The notes beneath the pieces are model-generated. The model searched no databases. It was not told the origin of the DNA and saw nothing but the letters and a program-made list of their open reading frames with translations. A DNA stretch of 64,000 bases, from positions 744,001-808,000 of the forward strand of contig NZ_SNYC01000004.1 of assembly GCF_004362715.1 (NCBI RefSeq), given 5' to 3'. Of this stretch, positions 44,831-53,768 are shown one piece after another (position 1 is the stretch's first letter; the number at the start of each line of letters is the position of its first letter). The DNA comes from Pedobacter metabolipauper (GTDB lineage: Bacteria > Bacteroidota > Bacteroidia > Sphingobacteriales > Sphingobacteriaceae). The position numbers and the translations under genes were made by a program.

Positions 44831-45607
44831 ATGAAAAATACTTATTATTGGTTAATTGTTATTCCGTTAATCATCAGTTCTTGTACATCTACTAAACAAT
44901 TAAGATATTTTAATGATCTTCCTGATTCAGCTAGAATTGAGTTACCTCATATGGCTCAGGTGGAACGGAGTATTCAGGATGGAGATAGGCTGTCAATTAC
45001 GATAGGGGCCGAAGATCCGGAAGCTGCTGCATTATTTAATAATTATGGCGGTGTTTCCGCGTCAGGTGGAGGCGCATCAGGAGCCAGAGGTGGAGAATCA
45101 GAAATAGTGGGTTATCTGGTTGCAGCCGATGGCACCATTGAATTGCCTTATATTGGTAAAACACCCGCTTCAGGACTAACAGCAACCCAGTTTAAAGATA
45201 GCCTTACTGCGCGCCTTTCAAAATATTTAAAAGGCGTTATGGTAAGTGTAAGGTTTTTTCAAATTAAATTTACAGTTCTCGGAGAAGTTAGAAGCCCGGG
45301 CACCTATACGTTGCCTTTGCAAAGAACAACTTTTTTAGATGCTTTAGGGGCAGCAGGTGATCTGCCGATTACTGCCAAAAGATTCGATATCCAGATTTAC
45401 AGGGATTACAACGGAAAGCGTACTATCTTTAAAGTAGATTTACGAAAAAAGGATATCCTTTACGATTCAGAATTGTTTCAGGTCAGACATAATGATGTCA
45501 TCTATGTACAACCTAGAGATAGCCGCCGATTTAGCGAGGAAACACGATTTTATGCTTCCTTCGTCACTCTGGCAGTTGGTTTAATAGCCATTTTTACCAG
45601 GTTTTAA
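44831..45607 (+). CDS. Wza-like polysaccharide export lipoprotein
   Basis: This 258-aa lipoprotein has a lipobox IISSC with C18, then a poly-export domain (QDGDRLSITIGAED near 55-68, then VAADGTIELPYIGKTPASGLT near 98) and one or two SLBB-type repeats (VLGEVRSPGTYTLP near 150). A C-terminal helix (YASFVTLAVGLIAIFTRF) could cross the outer membrane as in Wza. It is the short, standard form, unlike the 854-aa export protein at 26678. It pairs with the Wzc-type kinase that starts 15 bp later. Confidence 0.92.
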   Translation: MKNTYYWLIVIPLIISSCTSTKQLRYFNDLPDSARIELPHMAQVERSIQDGDRLSITIGAEDPEAAALFNNYGGVSASGGGASGARGGESEIVGYLVAADGTIELPYIGKTPASGLTATQFKDSLTARLSKYLKGVMVSVRFFQIKFTVLGEVRSPGTYTLPLQRTTFLDALGAAGDLPITAKRFDIQIYRDYNGKRTIFKVDLRKKDILYDSELFQVRHNDVIYVQPRDSRRFSEETRFYASFVTLAVGLIAIFTRF

Positions 45608-45622
45608 TTTAATATATTTTTA

Positions 45623-48031
45623 ATGGAAGATCTTCTTGAGGATGAGATACAGCAGTCGGATGGCATCTCGTTTGACATAAAACACTACGCATCCAAGCTA
45701 TTATTAAACTACCTTTGGATCTTATTCTCCTTAGCGCTGTTTATCTCAGGAGCATTTGTGTATTTAAGATATACCACACCTAAATATCAGGTTTCAGGAT
45801 ATATATTAGTTGGTGGGGCAGTACTTGAAAGTGGTGCAGATAATATTCTAAGCAATGCAGGAATTTTAGATGGTTCTAATAACAAATCATCAGCAATAAA
45901 TAATGAAATCTTTATTTTAAAATCCCATAAAATTAATGGAGATGTAGTCGACTCTTTACATCTTGATATTTTAGTTACCAGTTTGGGACGATTTACAAAA
46001 CAGCCTGTCCTTAAGGATTCTTTGCCTTTCTCCATCCAGGTTCATAAAAGTTCACCAAATAAAGGAAGTGCATTATACAAGCTAAAATTAAGTGCCGGTC
46101 ATTTTGTTCTTGAAGATAAAAATAAACAATACAGAGGGAATTATGGTCAATCCATAATTGTTCATTCGGATACGATACTGCTTAAGGTAAAACCAGGTGA
46201 AATAATTAAAGATAAGGTTTATACCTTGCAATTTATAAAGAGAACAAGTGCAATTAAAAAATACATAGCCAGGTTAACGATCGAACCGGCGAAGAATGGT
46301 GGTACAGGCTTATTGAGACTTTCTGTAATCGATGAGTTGCCAGCACAGGCCGAGCAATATATTAAAGTTTTAATATCAGCCTATAATGCCTCTTATCTGG
46401 TTTATAAGAACCAGGCCATCAACAGAGCAATTAAGTTTTTAGGTCAAAGACTTGAAACGGTAAGTTCAGAGTTAGATCAGCAGGAAAATCAGGTAAGGGA
46501 TTTTAAAATTAAAAATCAGCTGTATGATATTTCAGCCACAGCAAATGAGCTATTGAGCAATTTACAAACGTTAGATGCTCAGAAAAGTCAGAATGATTAC
46601 CAGAAAGAACTACTAGACCTCGTACAATCAAGTATTAGCAGATCGTCTGGTAAAGAAGAAATCGTAGCATCAGCCAATAGCCTTCAGGATCCTATTTTGA
46701 ACGCTCAGGTAATGCAATATAATGAATTGGTATTCCGTAAGCAATCCATATCAAACTTAGGTACCGAAGCCGATCCCAGACTAACTGGCGTAAATGATCA
46801 GTTAAAGGAGATTAGAAATAGTATTCTAAAGAATATCGGTAATATCAGGAAGCAATTTGCAGCTGGTAATAAATATGTGTCTGTACAAGAAAATAAGTTC
46901 TCTGGCCGGTTCCAGCTCCTTCCGGAAAAGGAAAAGCAATTTGTAGAATTAAATCGCAAATTGTCCATAAAAGAAACTCAATATACATTCTTACTTCAAA
47001 AAAAGGAAGAGACTGAAATTCAGCTGGTGTCATCAGATGGTGATATATCAAGAATAGCAGATGATGTTCTAAATGGAGGAATTGTATCCCCTGTTCGATC
47101 ACGTATCTTAGCTGAGGCATTTGGCGTTGGATTAGCAATTCCATGCTTAATCATTCTTGGAATGGTCTTGCTAAATCAAAAAATAGAAACAAAAAAGGAA
47201 ATAGAACGTGGAACGTCTGTTCCGATTCTTGGAGAACTTAGTCTAAGCCCATCTATGAATCCGATTGTAATCTCTGCAAATAACAGATCTGCCATTGCAG
47301 AACAGCTACGCGCAATCCGGACTAACCTATCCTTCATCGGCGCTAATGAGGCTCAAAAAGTATATGTCGTTACCTCGTCTATGAGTGGAGAAGGTAAGAG
47401 CTTTGTAAGTCTGAATTTGGGAAATAGTATGGCCATAGGGAATAAAAAAGTGGCTATTCTCGAATTGGATTTACGTAAACCCATGCTTTCTAAAAAATTG
47501 GGTGTTCAGAATACATTGGGGATTTCTAATTTCATTATTAGCCCGGATATGAATCCCGGGGAAATCATTCAGCCTTTAATAGATTACCCAAATCTATTTC
47601 TGTTAAGTTCGGGTCCCATTCCTCCAAATCCAGGTGAGCTGATCATTCATCCAAGAATGGCTGAATTGGTGAACTACCTTCGTGAGAATTTTGATTATGT
47701 GATTCTGGATTCACCTCCGGTTGGACTAGTTGCAGATTCATTAAGCTTAGCGAAGTTATCAGATATCTCATTATTTGTAATCAGGCCAAACTATTCACTT
47801 CGCTCGTCACTGAGACTGGTAAACGATCTGTATAAGGGTGAAAAACTACCTAAATTGTCATTAGTAATCAATGGTATTGAGGCCGAGAAAGGTTATGGTC
47901 AATATGGTGGTTATGGCTACGGTTATGGCTATGGCTATGGTCACGGTTATTACGATGATGAAGATGATAATGATACTCAGAAAGAAAATAAGATACAGTC
48001 TATTATAAAAAGAATATTTAAAAAATCATAA
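45623..48031 (+). CDS. Wzc-type polysaccharide co-polymerase and tyrosine kinase
   Basis: This 802-aa inner-membrane protein has a Wzz domain between two membrane helices (near 33-53 and 495-515), a long periplasmic coiled-coil region, and a cytoplasmic BY-kinase domain. The Walker motifs are present: A in SSMSGEGKS near 586-594, A' in VAILELDLRKP near 612, and B in YVILDSPPVG near 690. The C terminus is a tyrosine- and glycine-rich tail (GYGQYGGYGYGYGYG, ending YYDDEDD), the autophosphorylation cluster of such kinases. Cycles of phosphorylation control chain growth and export with Wza. The tail is encoded by a short tandem repeat. Confidence 0.95.
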   Translation: MEDLLEDEIQQSDGISFDIKHYASKLLLNYLWILFSLALFISGAFVYLRYTTPKYQVSGYILVGGAVLESGADNILSNAGILDGSNNKSSAINNEIFILKSHKINGDVVDSLHLDILVTSLGRFTKQPVLKDSLPFSIQVHKSSPNKGSALYKLKLSAGHFVLEDKNKQYRGNYGQSIIVHSDTILLKVKPGEIIKDKVYTLQFIKRTSAIKKYIARLTIEPAKNGGTGLLRLSVIDELPAQAEQYIKVLISAYNASYLVYKNQAINRAIKFLGQRLETVSSELDQQENQVRDFKIKNQLYDISATANELLSNLQTLDAQKSQNDYQKELLDLVQSSISRSSGKEEIVASANSLQDPILNAQVMQYNELVFRKQSISNLGTEADPRLTGVNDQLKEIRNSILKNIGNIRKQFAAGNKYVSVQENKFSGRFQLLPEKEKQFVELNRKLSIKETQYTFLLQKKEETEIQLVSSDGDISRIADDVLNGGIVSPVRSRILAEAFGVGLAIPCLIILGMVLLNQKIETKKEIERGTSVPILGELSLSPSMNPIVISANNRSAIAEQLRAIRTNLSFIGANEAQKVYVVTSSMSGEGKSFVSLNLGNSMAIGNKKVAILELDLRKPMLSKKLGVQNTLGISNFIISPDMNPGEIIQPLIDYPNLFLLSSGPIPPNPGELIIHPRMAELVNYLRENFDYVILDSPPVGLVADSLSLAKLSDISLFVIRPNYSLRSSLRLVNDLYKGEKLPKLSLVINGIEAEKGYGQYGGYGYGYGYGYGHGYYDDEDDNDTQKENKIQSIIKRIFKKS
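47891..47950 (+). repeat. GGTTATGGC-type hexamer repeat encoding the Tyr/Gly tail
   Basis: Repeated 6-bp units GGTTAT/GGCTAT/GGCTAC and close variants encode alternating glycine and tyrosine at the C terminus of the Wzc-type kinase. The unit is two codons, so slippage would change the number of tyrosines without a frameshift. Confidence 0.7.
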
Positions 48032-48034
48032 TTA

Positions 48035-49345
48035 ATGGAAAATATTGAGCAATCAGTTTCTGCCTCACGGTTAGCAGTTATTGGTTTGGGCTACGTTGGC
48101 TTACCATTAGCCGCTGCATTTGCCAGGAAATACCCAGTTATAGGATTTGACGTAAATGTGTTGAGAATTGAAGAATTAAGAAAAGGGATAGATCGGACGT
48201 TAGAGATCAATACTGAAGAATTGTTATCCGTAACACTGGAAGAACCAAGCCGTATTGGTTTATATTGCACTGATGATCTTGAAAAATTGAAGGATTGTAA
48301 TGTATATATCGTAACGGTTCCTACGCCTACAGATAAAAATAACCGACCGGATTTAACTCCTTTATACCGGGCAAGTGAAACCGTTGCTAAAGTCCTAAAG
48401 CCAGGTGACACCGTAATTTATGAATCTACCGTGTATCCTGGGGTAACTGAAGATGAATGTATTCCTGTTCTGGAAAAGATCAGCGGGTTAAAATATAATG
48501 TTGATTTTTATGCAGGATATTCTCCTGAAAGGATAAACCCGGGAGATAAAGAACATACCGTAACTAAAATACTTAAAGTAACTTCAGGATCAACACCAGA
48601 AGCTGCAGAATATGTAGATCAGTTATATCGATCAATAATCATTGCCGGAACACACAAGGCCAGCAGTATAAAAGTTGCCGAAGCAGCAAAGGTAATTGAA
48701 AACTCGCAAAGAGATATCAACATTGCTTTTGTAAATGAACTGAGTAAGATTTTTAACAGAATGGGTATAGATACCCATGAAGTTTTGGAAGCAGCCGGAA
48801 CCAAATGGAACTTTTTGAAGTTCAAACCAGGCTTGGTAGGTGGTCATTGTATAGGCGTAGATCCTTACTACCTGGCACAAAAAGCACAGGAACTGGGGTA
48901 TCATCCGGAGATCATTCTGGCTGGTCGTCGCTTAAATGATGACATGGGGGCTTATGTTGCACAGGAAGTGATTAAACTGATGATCAAGAAAGATATTGCA
49001 GTTAAAAATGCAAATATTTTAGTCTTGGGGTTCACATTTAAAGAGAACTGTCCCGATGTACGTAATACAAAAGTAATTGATATTGTCAATGAACTAAAAA
49101 CGTACAATACAAATATAACAATATATGATCCCTGGGCTAAGCCAGCAGAAGTTTTGCACGAATACAAGTTGGAAACATCCAATGATTTCAATGAAATTAA
49201 AGGACAAAAATACGACGCAGTAATCCTCACCGTTAGTCATGATGAATTTAATGAAATAAATCTGTCAGATATTAAATGTGACAACTGTATAATTTATGAT
49301 GTAAAAGGATTTTTAAATAAAGAATTAGTCGATGCCAGATTATAA
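48035..49345 (+). CDS. UDP-sugar 6-dehydrogenase, TviB/WbpO-like
   Basis: This 436-aa NAD-dependent enzyme oxidises C6 of a UDP-HexNAc twice to the uronic acid. Features are the N-terminal GLGYVGLP at 18-25, [12 protein letters not shown] near 130 with the catalytic glutamate, and the catalytic cysteine in [13 protein letters not shown] near 272. The C-terminal domain contains [17 protein letters not shown]. The sequence is closest in feel to the TviB/WbpO group (UDP-GlcNAc or UDP-GalNAc), because the next gene is a TviC/WbpP-like 4-epimerase that overlaps it by 14 bp. Their combined product would be UDP-GalNAcA. Confidence 0.92.
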   Translation: MENIEQSVSASRLAVIGLGYVGLPLAAAFARKYPVIGFDVNVLRIEELRKGIDRTLEINTEELLSVTLEEPSRIGLYCTDDLEKLKDCNVYIVTVPTPTDKNNRPDLTPLYRASETVAKVLKPGDTVIYESTVYPGVTEDECIPVLEKISGLKYNVDFYAGYSPERINPGDKEHTVTKILKVTSGSTPEAAEYVDQLYRSIIIAGTHKASSIKVAEAAKVIENSQRDINIAFVNELSKIFNRMGIDTHEVLEAAGTKWNFLKFKPGLVGGHCIGVDPYYLAQKAQELGYHPEIILAGRRLNDDMGAYVAQEVIKLMIKKDIAVKNANILVLGFTFKENCPDVRNTKVIDIVNELKTYNTNITIYDPWAKPAEVLHEYKLETSNDFNEIKGQKYDAVILTVSHDEFNEINLSDIKCDNCIIYDVKGFLNKELVDARL

Positions 49346-50339
49346 AGCCATGTACGAGAAGATATATCATGAACAGGATTTAAGCGATAAATCCTTCCTG
49401 ATCACAGGAGGTGCAGGATTCATTGGTTCTAACCTGGTTGAATATCTATTGAAATACAACGCAAAAAAAGTTCGGATACTTGATAATTTCTCAACAGGAT
49501 CACATGCTAATATTGAAATCTTTAAAAGTAACCCTGCATTCGAATTAGTCGAGGGAGACATTAGAAAACTGGAAGACTGTCAAAAGGCAGTTAAAGACAT
49601 AGATTATGTATCACATCAGGCCGCTCTGGGTTCAGTTCCCAGATCCATAAATGATCCGATTACCACAAACGACGTAAACATAGGTGGATTTCTAAATATG
49701 CTTGTTGCATCAAGAGATGAAGGAGTTAAGAATTTTGTTTATGCCGCAAGTTCAAGTACCTATGGAGATCATCCGGGCCTGCCAAAAGTGGAAGAACAAA
49801 TTGGAAATCCGCTATCCCCCTATGCAGTAACAAAATACGTTAATGAATTATACGCACAAGTATTTTCAAAAACCTACGACTTCCATACAATTGGGTTAAG
49901 GTATTTTAATGTTTTTGGTCCCAGGCAAAATCCAAGAGGACCATATGCTGCCGTTATTCCATTATTCATAGAATCAGCCCTGAAAGGAAATAGCCCATAC
50001 ATAAATGGAGATGGTGAAACCAGCCGGGATTTTACATTTGTAGAGAATGCAGTTCAGGCCAATGTAAAATCCATGTTAATCGAAAACATGAGTACCCAGG
50101 AAGTGATCAATATCGCATTTGGGGAACGAACTACATTAAATCAATTGTGGGAAAGAATTACAGCACTTCGCGGAATTGACTTAAAACAGGAATATAGAGA
50201 AGAAAGGAAAGGTGATGTAAAGCACAGTTTGGCAGATATTTCTAAAGCCGGAAAATTGATCGGTTATCATCCTCATTTTTCAGTATTTGACGGATTAAAG
50301 ATCTCGATCGATTGGTATGTCAACAATATAGATAAGTAA
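49332..50339 (+). CDS. UDP-HexNAc 4-epimerase, TviC/WbpP-like
   Basis: This 335-aa extended SDR interconverts UDP-GlcNAc(A) and UDP-GalNAc(A). It has the N-terminal extension ([18 protein letters not shown]) and [15 protein letters not shown] near 25, as in WbpP/Tvi[17 protein letters not shown] near 138 carries the catalytic serine, and YAVTK near 163 the Tyr-Lys pair. [21 protein letters not shown] near 190 and the [11 protein letters not shown] segment are family features. It begins within the end of the dehydrogenase gene, so the two enzymes are made together. Confidence 0.92.
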   Translation: MPDYKAMYEKIYHEQDLSDKSFLITGGAGFIGSNLVEYLLKYNAKKVRILDNFSTGSHANIEIFKSNPAFELVEGDIRKLEDCQKAVKDIDYVSHQAALGSVPRSINDPITTNDVNIGGFLNMLVASRDEGVKNFVYAASSSTYGDHPGLPKVEEQIGNPLSPYAVTKYVNELYAQVFSKTYDFHTIGLRYFNVFGPRQNPRGPYAAVIPLFIESALKGNSPYINGDGETSRDFTFVENAVQANVKSMLIENMSTQEVINIAFGERTTLNQLWERITALRGIDLKQEYREERKGDVKHSLADISKAGKLIGYHPHFSVFDGLKISIDWYVNNIDK

Positions 50340-50366
50340 GTTGAAAGACTTTTAAAGTTCGTAACC

Positions 50367-52157
50367 TTGAAAAAATTTATAAGAAAACATTTTGGAAGCT
50401 TTGTATACTTCTATTCTTACCTGAGATATAAAATATTTATCTCAATTGGACTAAGCCTTGTAGTAGGAACGCTGGACGGATTTGGTCTGGCTATGTTCTT
50501 GCCTTTAATGCAAATGGTCGATGGAAATAAAGGCGATATTAACCCAGAACAAATGGGGAATATGGGCTTCTTAGTAAACGGAATAAAAGCGATAGGATTA
50601 AATCTGAATCTGACAACAGTTTTGCTGATTATGCTGGCGTTCTTTGTCCTCAAAGGCATTGCTCGCTTTATCGAAGGATATTACCGGTTAATTTTACAAC
50701 TGTCTTTCATTAAGCAAATCAGATTCTCAAATGTTAATCTGCTCTCAGGATTTAAATACAGCACCTTCGTTACCAGTGATTCAGGAAGAATACAAAATAC
50801 ATTTAGTGGTGAAGTAGAACGGGTATTAAAAGCCTATCAATCCTATTTTGCAGCGTTTCAATATGGGGTACTGGTCTTCGTTTATATTTTTATGGCATTC
50901 ACCGTGAACCCTCAGTTTTCCTTGCTGGTGCTGGTTGGAGGAGGGTTAGCTAACTTTGTATTTAAACGTTTCTATCGGTTTACTAAAGACAGTTCTAAAA
51001 AACTCACCAGGGAACTGCATGGTTTTCAGGGATTGCTAATGCAGATAATAGGGAACTTTAAATATCTGAAGTCGACAGGACTAATTTATAGTTTCGCCGA
51101 AAACTTAAAAAATTCAATCAATAAAACCCAGGAAATACAAAAGAAAATCGGACTCCTTACCAACTGGTTAACTATGATCCGTGAACCACTGGTGATGTTA
51201 GTAATCGTCTCCGTTATATTGGTTCAGGTTAATGTATTCCAGCAGCCATTGGGACTGATCGTATTGAGCTTGTTCTTTTTTTATCGTTCATTGAGCTTCC
51301 TGATGTCTGTTCAAACCTATTGGAATAACTTTTTAACCGTATCAGGCTCATTGGAAAATATGACTGAATTCATAGATGAACTATCAAAAAATCAGGTCGT
51401 ATACGGGAAGTCACCATACCGCTCATTCACAGAAAAATTGGAGTTAAGGGAAATGAGCTTCGCCTATGGAAAAGAAAACACCCTGAAAAATATTTCTTTT
51501 GAGATCAAAAAAAATCAAACCGTGGCCTTGGTAGGTGAAAGTGGATCAGGTAAAACAACAACCATGAATATTTTGGTCGGTCTGCTGGAAATTGAAAAGA
51601 ACATGTTCTTTATTGATGGAAAAGATATCAACGATTTTGATGTTCGCACTTTTCAAAGTAAAATTGGGTATATCACCCAGGATCCGGTAATATTTAACGA
51701 TAACCTATATAACAATATTACGTTTTGGTCTGAACCTACAGCTGAGAATCTGGCAAAATTTGAAGAAGCGATGAAGAGAGCCTCTATCTATGATTTTGTG
51801 ATGAACCTTCCCGACAAAGAAAAAGCGATGTTGGGTGACAATGGAGTGATGATCAGCGGAGGTCAGAAACAAAGGATCTCAATAGCGAGAGAGTTATTCA
51901 AAGATATCGAGATTTTAGTGATGGATGAGGCAACATCTGCATTGGATTCAGAAACTGAAAAGATAATTCAGGATAACCTTAATTCGTTATTTGGCAGTTT
52001 AACAATCATCATCTCTGCACATAGACTGTCCACCATTAAAAATGCAGATAAAATTATATTTCTGGAAAAAGGAGAAATCCTTGATGTTGGGACATTTGAG
52101 GAACTAAAAACTAAATCTGAAAGATTTAAAAGAATAGTAGATCTGCAAACGTATTAA
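50367..52157 (+). CDS. ABC transporter, MsbA/PglK-like flippase candidate
   Basis: This 596-aa half-transporter has an N-terminal six-helix membrane domain (about 25-330) and a C-terminal ATPase: Walker A GESGSGKTT near 391, signature ISGGQKQR near 495 and Walker B ILVMDEATSALD near 515. The domain order matches MsbA and Campylobacter PglK, which flips lipid-linked oligosaccharides. The start codon is TTG at 50367, since no ATG gives a full first helix. In this operon no Wzx gene is visible, so it may serve as the flippase of the second polysaccharide. That role is inferred. Confidence 0.88.
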   Translation: MKKFIRKHFGSFVYFYSYLRYKIFISIGLSLVVGTLDGFGLAMFLPLMQMVDGNKGDINPEQMGNMGFLVNGIKAIGLNLNLTTVLLIMLAFFVLKGIARFIEGYYRLILQLSFIKQIRFSNVNLLSGFKYSTFVTSDSGRIQNTFSGEVERVLKAYQSYFAAFQYGVLVFVYIFMAFTVNPQFSLLVLVGGGLANFVFKRFYRFTKDSSKKLTRELHGFQGLLMQIIGNFKYLKSTGLIYSFAENLKNSINKTQEIQKKIGLLTNWLTMIREPLVMLVIVSVILVQVNVFQQPLGLIVLSLFFFYRSLSFLMSVQTYWNNFLTVSGSLENMTEFIDELSKNQVVYGKSPYRSFTEKLELREMSFAYGKENTLKNISFEIKKNQTVALVGESGSGKTTTMNILVGLLEIEKNMFFIDGKDINDFDVRTFQSKIGYITQDPVIFNDNLYNNITFWSEPTAENLAKFEEAMKRASIYDFVMNLPDKEKAMLGDNGVMISGGQKQRISIARELFKDIEILVMDEATSALDSETEKIIQDNLNSLFGSLTIIISAHRLSTIKNADKIIFLEKGEILDVGTFEELKTKSERFKRIVDLQTY

Positions 52158-52158
52158 A

Positions 52159-53223
52159 ATGAATTTATTCTTTTTAAATAATTCTGTTTATCAAATTTAC
52201 CTGGCAAGGGAACTGATGTTTCAATACCAAATTGAACCTGATGATTGTACCCTGGTATTGAGATTAACGGAAAATCATACCAGTACATTAAGAACCAGCC
52301 CCAGATCTAAACCGGAAATTCTAAAGATAGTAGATTGGAATAACATTTTTTTTTTAGGATCCCGAAAATCAAATTCGTTCTTTAAAAGAATCACAAATGC
52401 CCTCGATTATGAGAAGAAATGCTTAGAGATATTTCATAGTTATCCAAAAGTTGGAAAGGTTATCTTTGGGAATTATGGAAATGAATCGATGAGGAATTTA
52501 GCAAATAAACTGATTCGGTTAAATGTGGAAGTATTCTTTCTGGATGAAGGTATTGGTACCTTGCATTTATATCAAAGCAGGGAGAAAAACGCAACAGGAA
52601 CATTGAAAAAGTCAATGTTTTATTCTTTAAAATACCTGTTTACCTCGCGTCTTAAAGACATGATCTTCAAATTAAAGACGGGGGATGTCCGTGGTCGTGT
52701 GCATTTCTTTACAGAATATAAATTAGACAGTACAGATAAAACTCAGATTATAACGAATGAATATAATTATTTTAAGAAGTTAATAGAAAATACGGTTAAA
52801 ACGAATGAATCCTATTTTGTAGGTACTCCATATGTAAACAAGGGAAGAATCGCATTGAATACATATATTGATATCATTAAGTCATTTAAAAATTTAAACG
52901 CTTCCGCTAAAATTAAATATATTCCGCACCCAAGGGAGGATTCAGCGATCTTAAAAGATGAGTTAAGTGCATTGGACATTGAAATCTTAAATATAAGTAC
53001 GCCAATAGAAATCTACTTGATGAACCTAAAACAAGTGCCCGCTCATATCGGTGGGTTTACTTCTACCAGCCTCCATACCATTTACTCTTTATTCAGTCAT
53101 TCATGCAATTTTACTATTTTTAAATTGCCTGATGCCGTTATAAATAAGAATGAGCGGTTTATTTTTAACTATTTTAAAAATGAAAAAAAAGGTAGTAATT
53201 TTAATTTTATAGAATCAGTCTAA
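52159..53223 (+). CDS. Sialyltransferase-like GT-B enzyme (polyST/GT52-like)
   Basis: This 354-aa cytoplasmic protein shows the two hallmarks shared by bacterial GT38, GT52 and GT80 sialyltransferases: a D/E-D/E-G motif (D129-E130-G131 in FFLDEGIGT) and an HP motif (H257-P258 in YIPHPRED). A downstream S/T-rich loop (GGFTSTSLHTIY, T301-S304) fits the CMP-phosphate-binding element. The N terminus is a Rossmann-like start (MNLFFLNNSVYQIYLA). The next genes include a NeuB-like synthase and a CMP-sugar synthetase, so a nonulosonic-acid donor is plausible. It follows the ABC transporter by 1 bp. The family call is by motif only. Confidence 0.7.
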   Translation: MNLFFLNNSVYQIYLARELMFQYQIEPDDCTLVLRLTENHTSTLRTSPRSKPEILKIVDWNNIFFLGSRKSNSFFKRITNALDYEKKCLEIFHSYPKVGKVIFGNYGNESMRNLANKLIRLNVEVFFLDEGIGTLHLYQSREKNATGTLKKSMFYSLKYLFTSRLKDMIFKLKTGDVRGRVHFFTEYKLDSTDKTQIITNEYNYFKKLIENTVKTNESYFVGTPYVNKGRIALNTYIDIIKSFKNLNASAKIKYIPHPREDSAILKDELSALDIEILNISTPIEIYLMNLKQVPAHIGGFTSTSLHTIYSLFSHSCNFTIFKLPDAVINKNERFIFNYFKNEKKGSNFNFIESV

Positions 53224-53768
53224 TGTCTCAGCTAAGAAAACATTTAAAGTTCAGTTGGATTAATCGGTTTAGGGCATTAATCCAAAAAACAAGATTGGGA
53301 CATCTTGGAAAACGGGTTTTTCTGGATAAATCAATTGAATTGTTAAGGTTTCCTAAGAATATCTTCATAAAAGATGATGTGGTGATCAAAGAAGGTGCTA
53401 AAATTTGCAGCTGTAATTCAACTGCGATTGTGAGGATCGGGGAAAGAACAACCGTAGGCTATAACACATTTATCTTTGCATCTGAGAAAATTGAGATTGG
53501 AAATGATTGCATGATCGCACCATTTGTATATATTGTAGATAGTAACCATCAAATTGCCAGGGAAATTAAGATTAACCAGCAGCCAAATGAAACAGCTCCC
53601 ATAAGAATTGAAGACGATGTGTGGATTGCAAGTAATGTTACCATCCTTAAAGGAGTAACGATTGCAACCGGTGCAGTAATCGCAGCCAATTCAGTACTTA
53701 ATCAATCTGTACCTGCTTACGAAATTTGGGGTGGGAGCCCTGCAAAAAAAATTGGAGAAAGAAAATGA
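53223..53768 (+). CDS. Hexapeptide-repeat acyltransferase
   Basis: This 181-aa left-handed beta-helix acyltransferase has hexapeptide units (VRIGERTTVGYNTFIFASEKIEIGNDCMIAPFVYI in parts), the histidine loop DSNHQIA near 103, and the C-terminal VIAANSVLNQSVPAYEIWGGSPAKKIGER. It overlaps the stop of the sialyltransferase-like gene by 1 bp and the cytidylyltransferase start by 4 bp (ATGA). It probably O- or N-acetylates a sugar of the second polysaccharide, perhaps the nonulosonic acid itself. Confidence 0.88.
   Translation: MSQLRKHLKFSWINRFRALIQKTRLGHLGKRVFLDKSIELLRFPKNIFIKDDVVIKEGAKICSCNSTAIVRIGERTTVGYNTFIFASEKIEIGNDCMIAPFVYIVDSNHQIAREIKINQQPNETAPIRIEDDVWIASNVTILKGVTIATGAVIAANSVLNQSVPAYEIWGGSPAKKIGERK

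Noticed and set aside
47891..47950. Repeat tract considered as a CRISPR or regulatory array
   Set aside because: The units are 6 bp with no spacers and are in frame with the kinase tail; they code for Gly and Tyr.
48091..48411. 106-codon open frame on the minus strand inside the UDP-sugar dehydrogenase gene
   Set aside because: It lies wholly within a well-supported gene, has no recognisable family and no start context; it is an antisense shadow of codon use.
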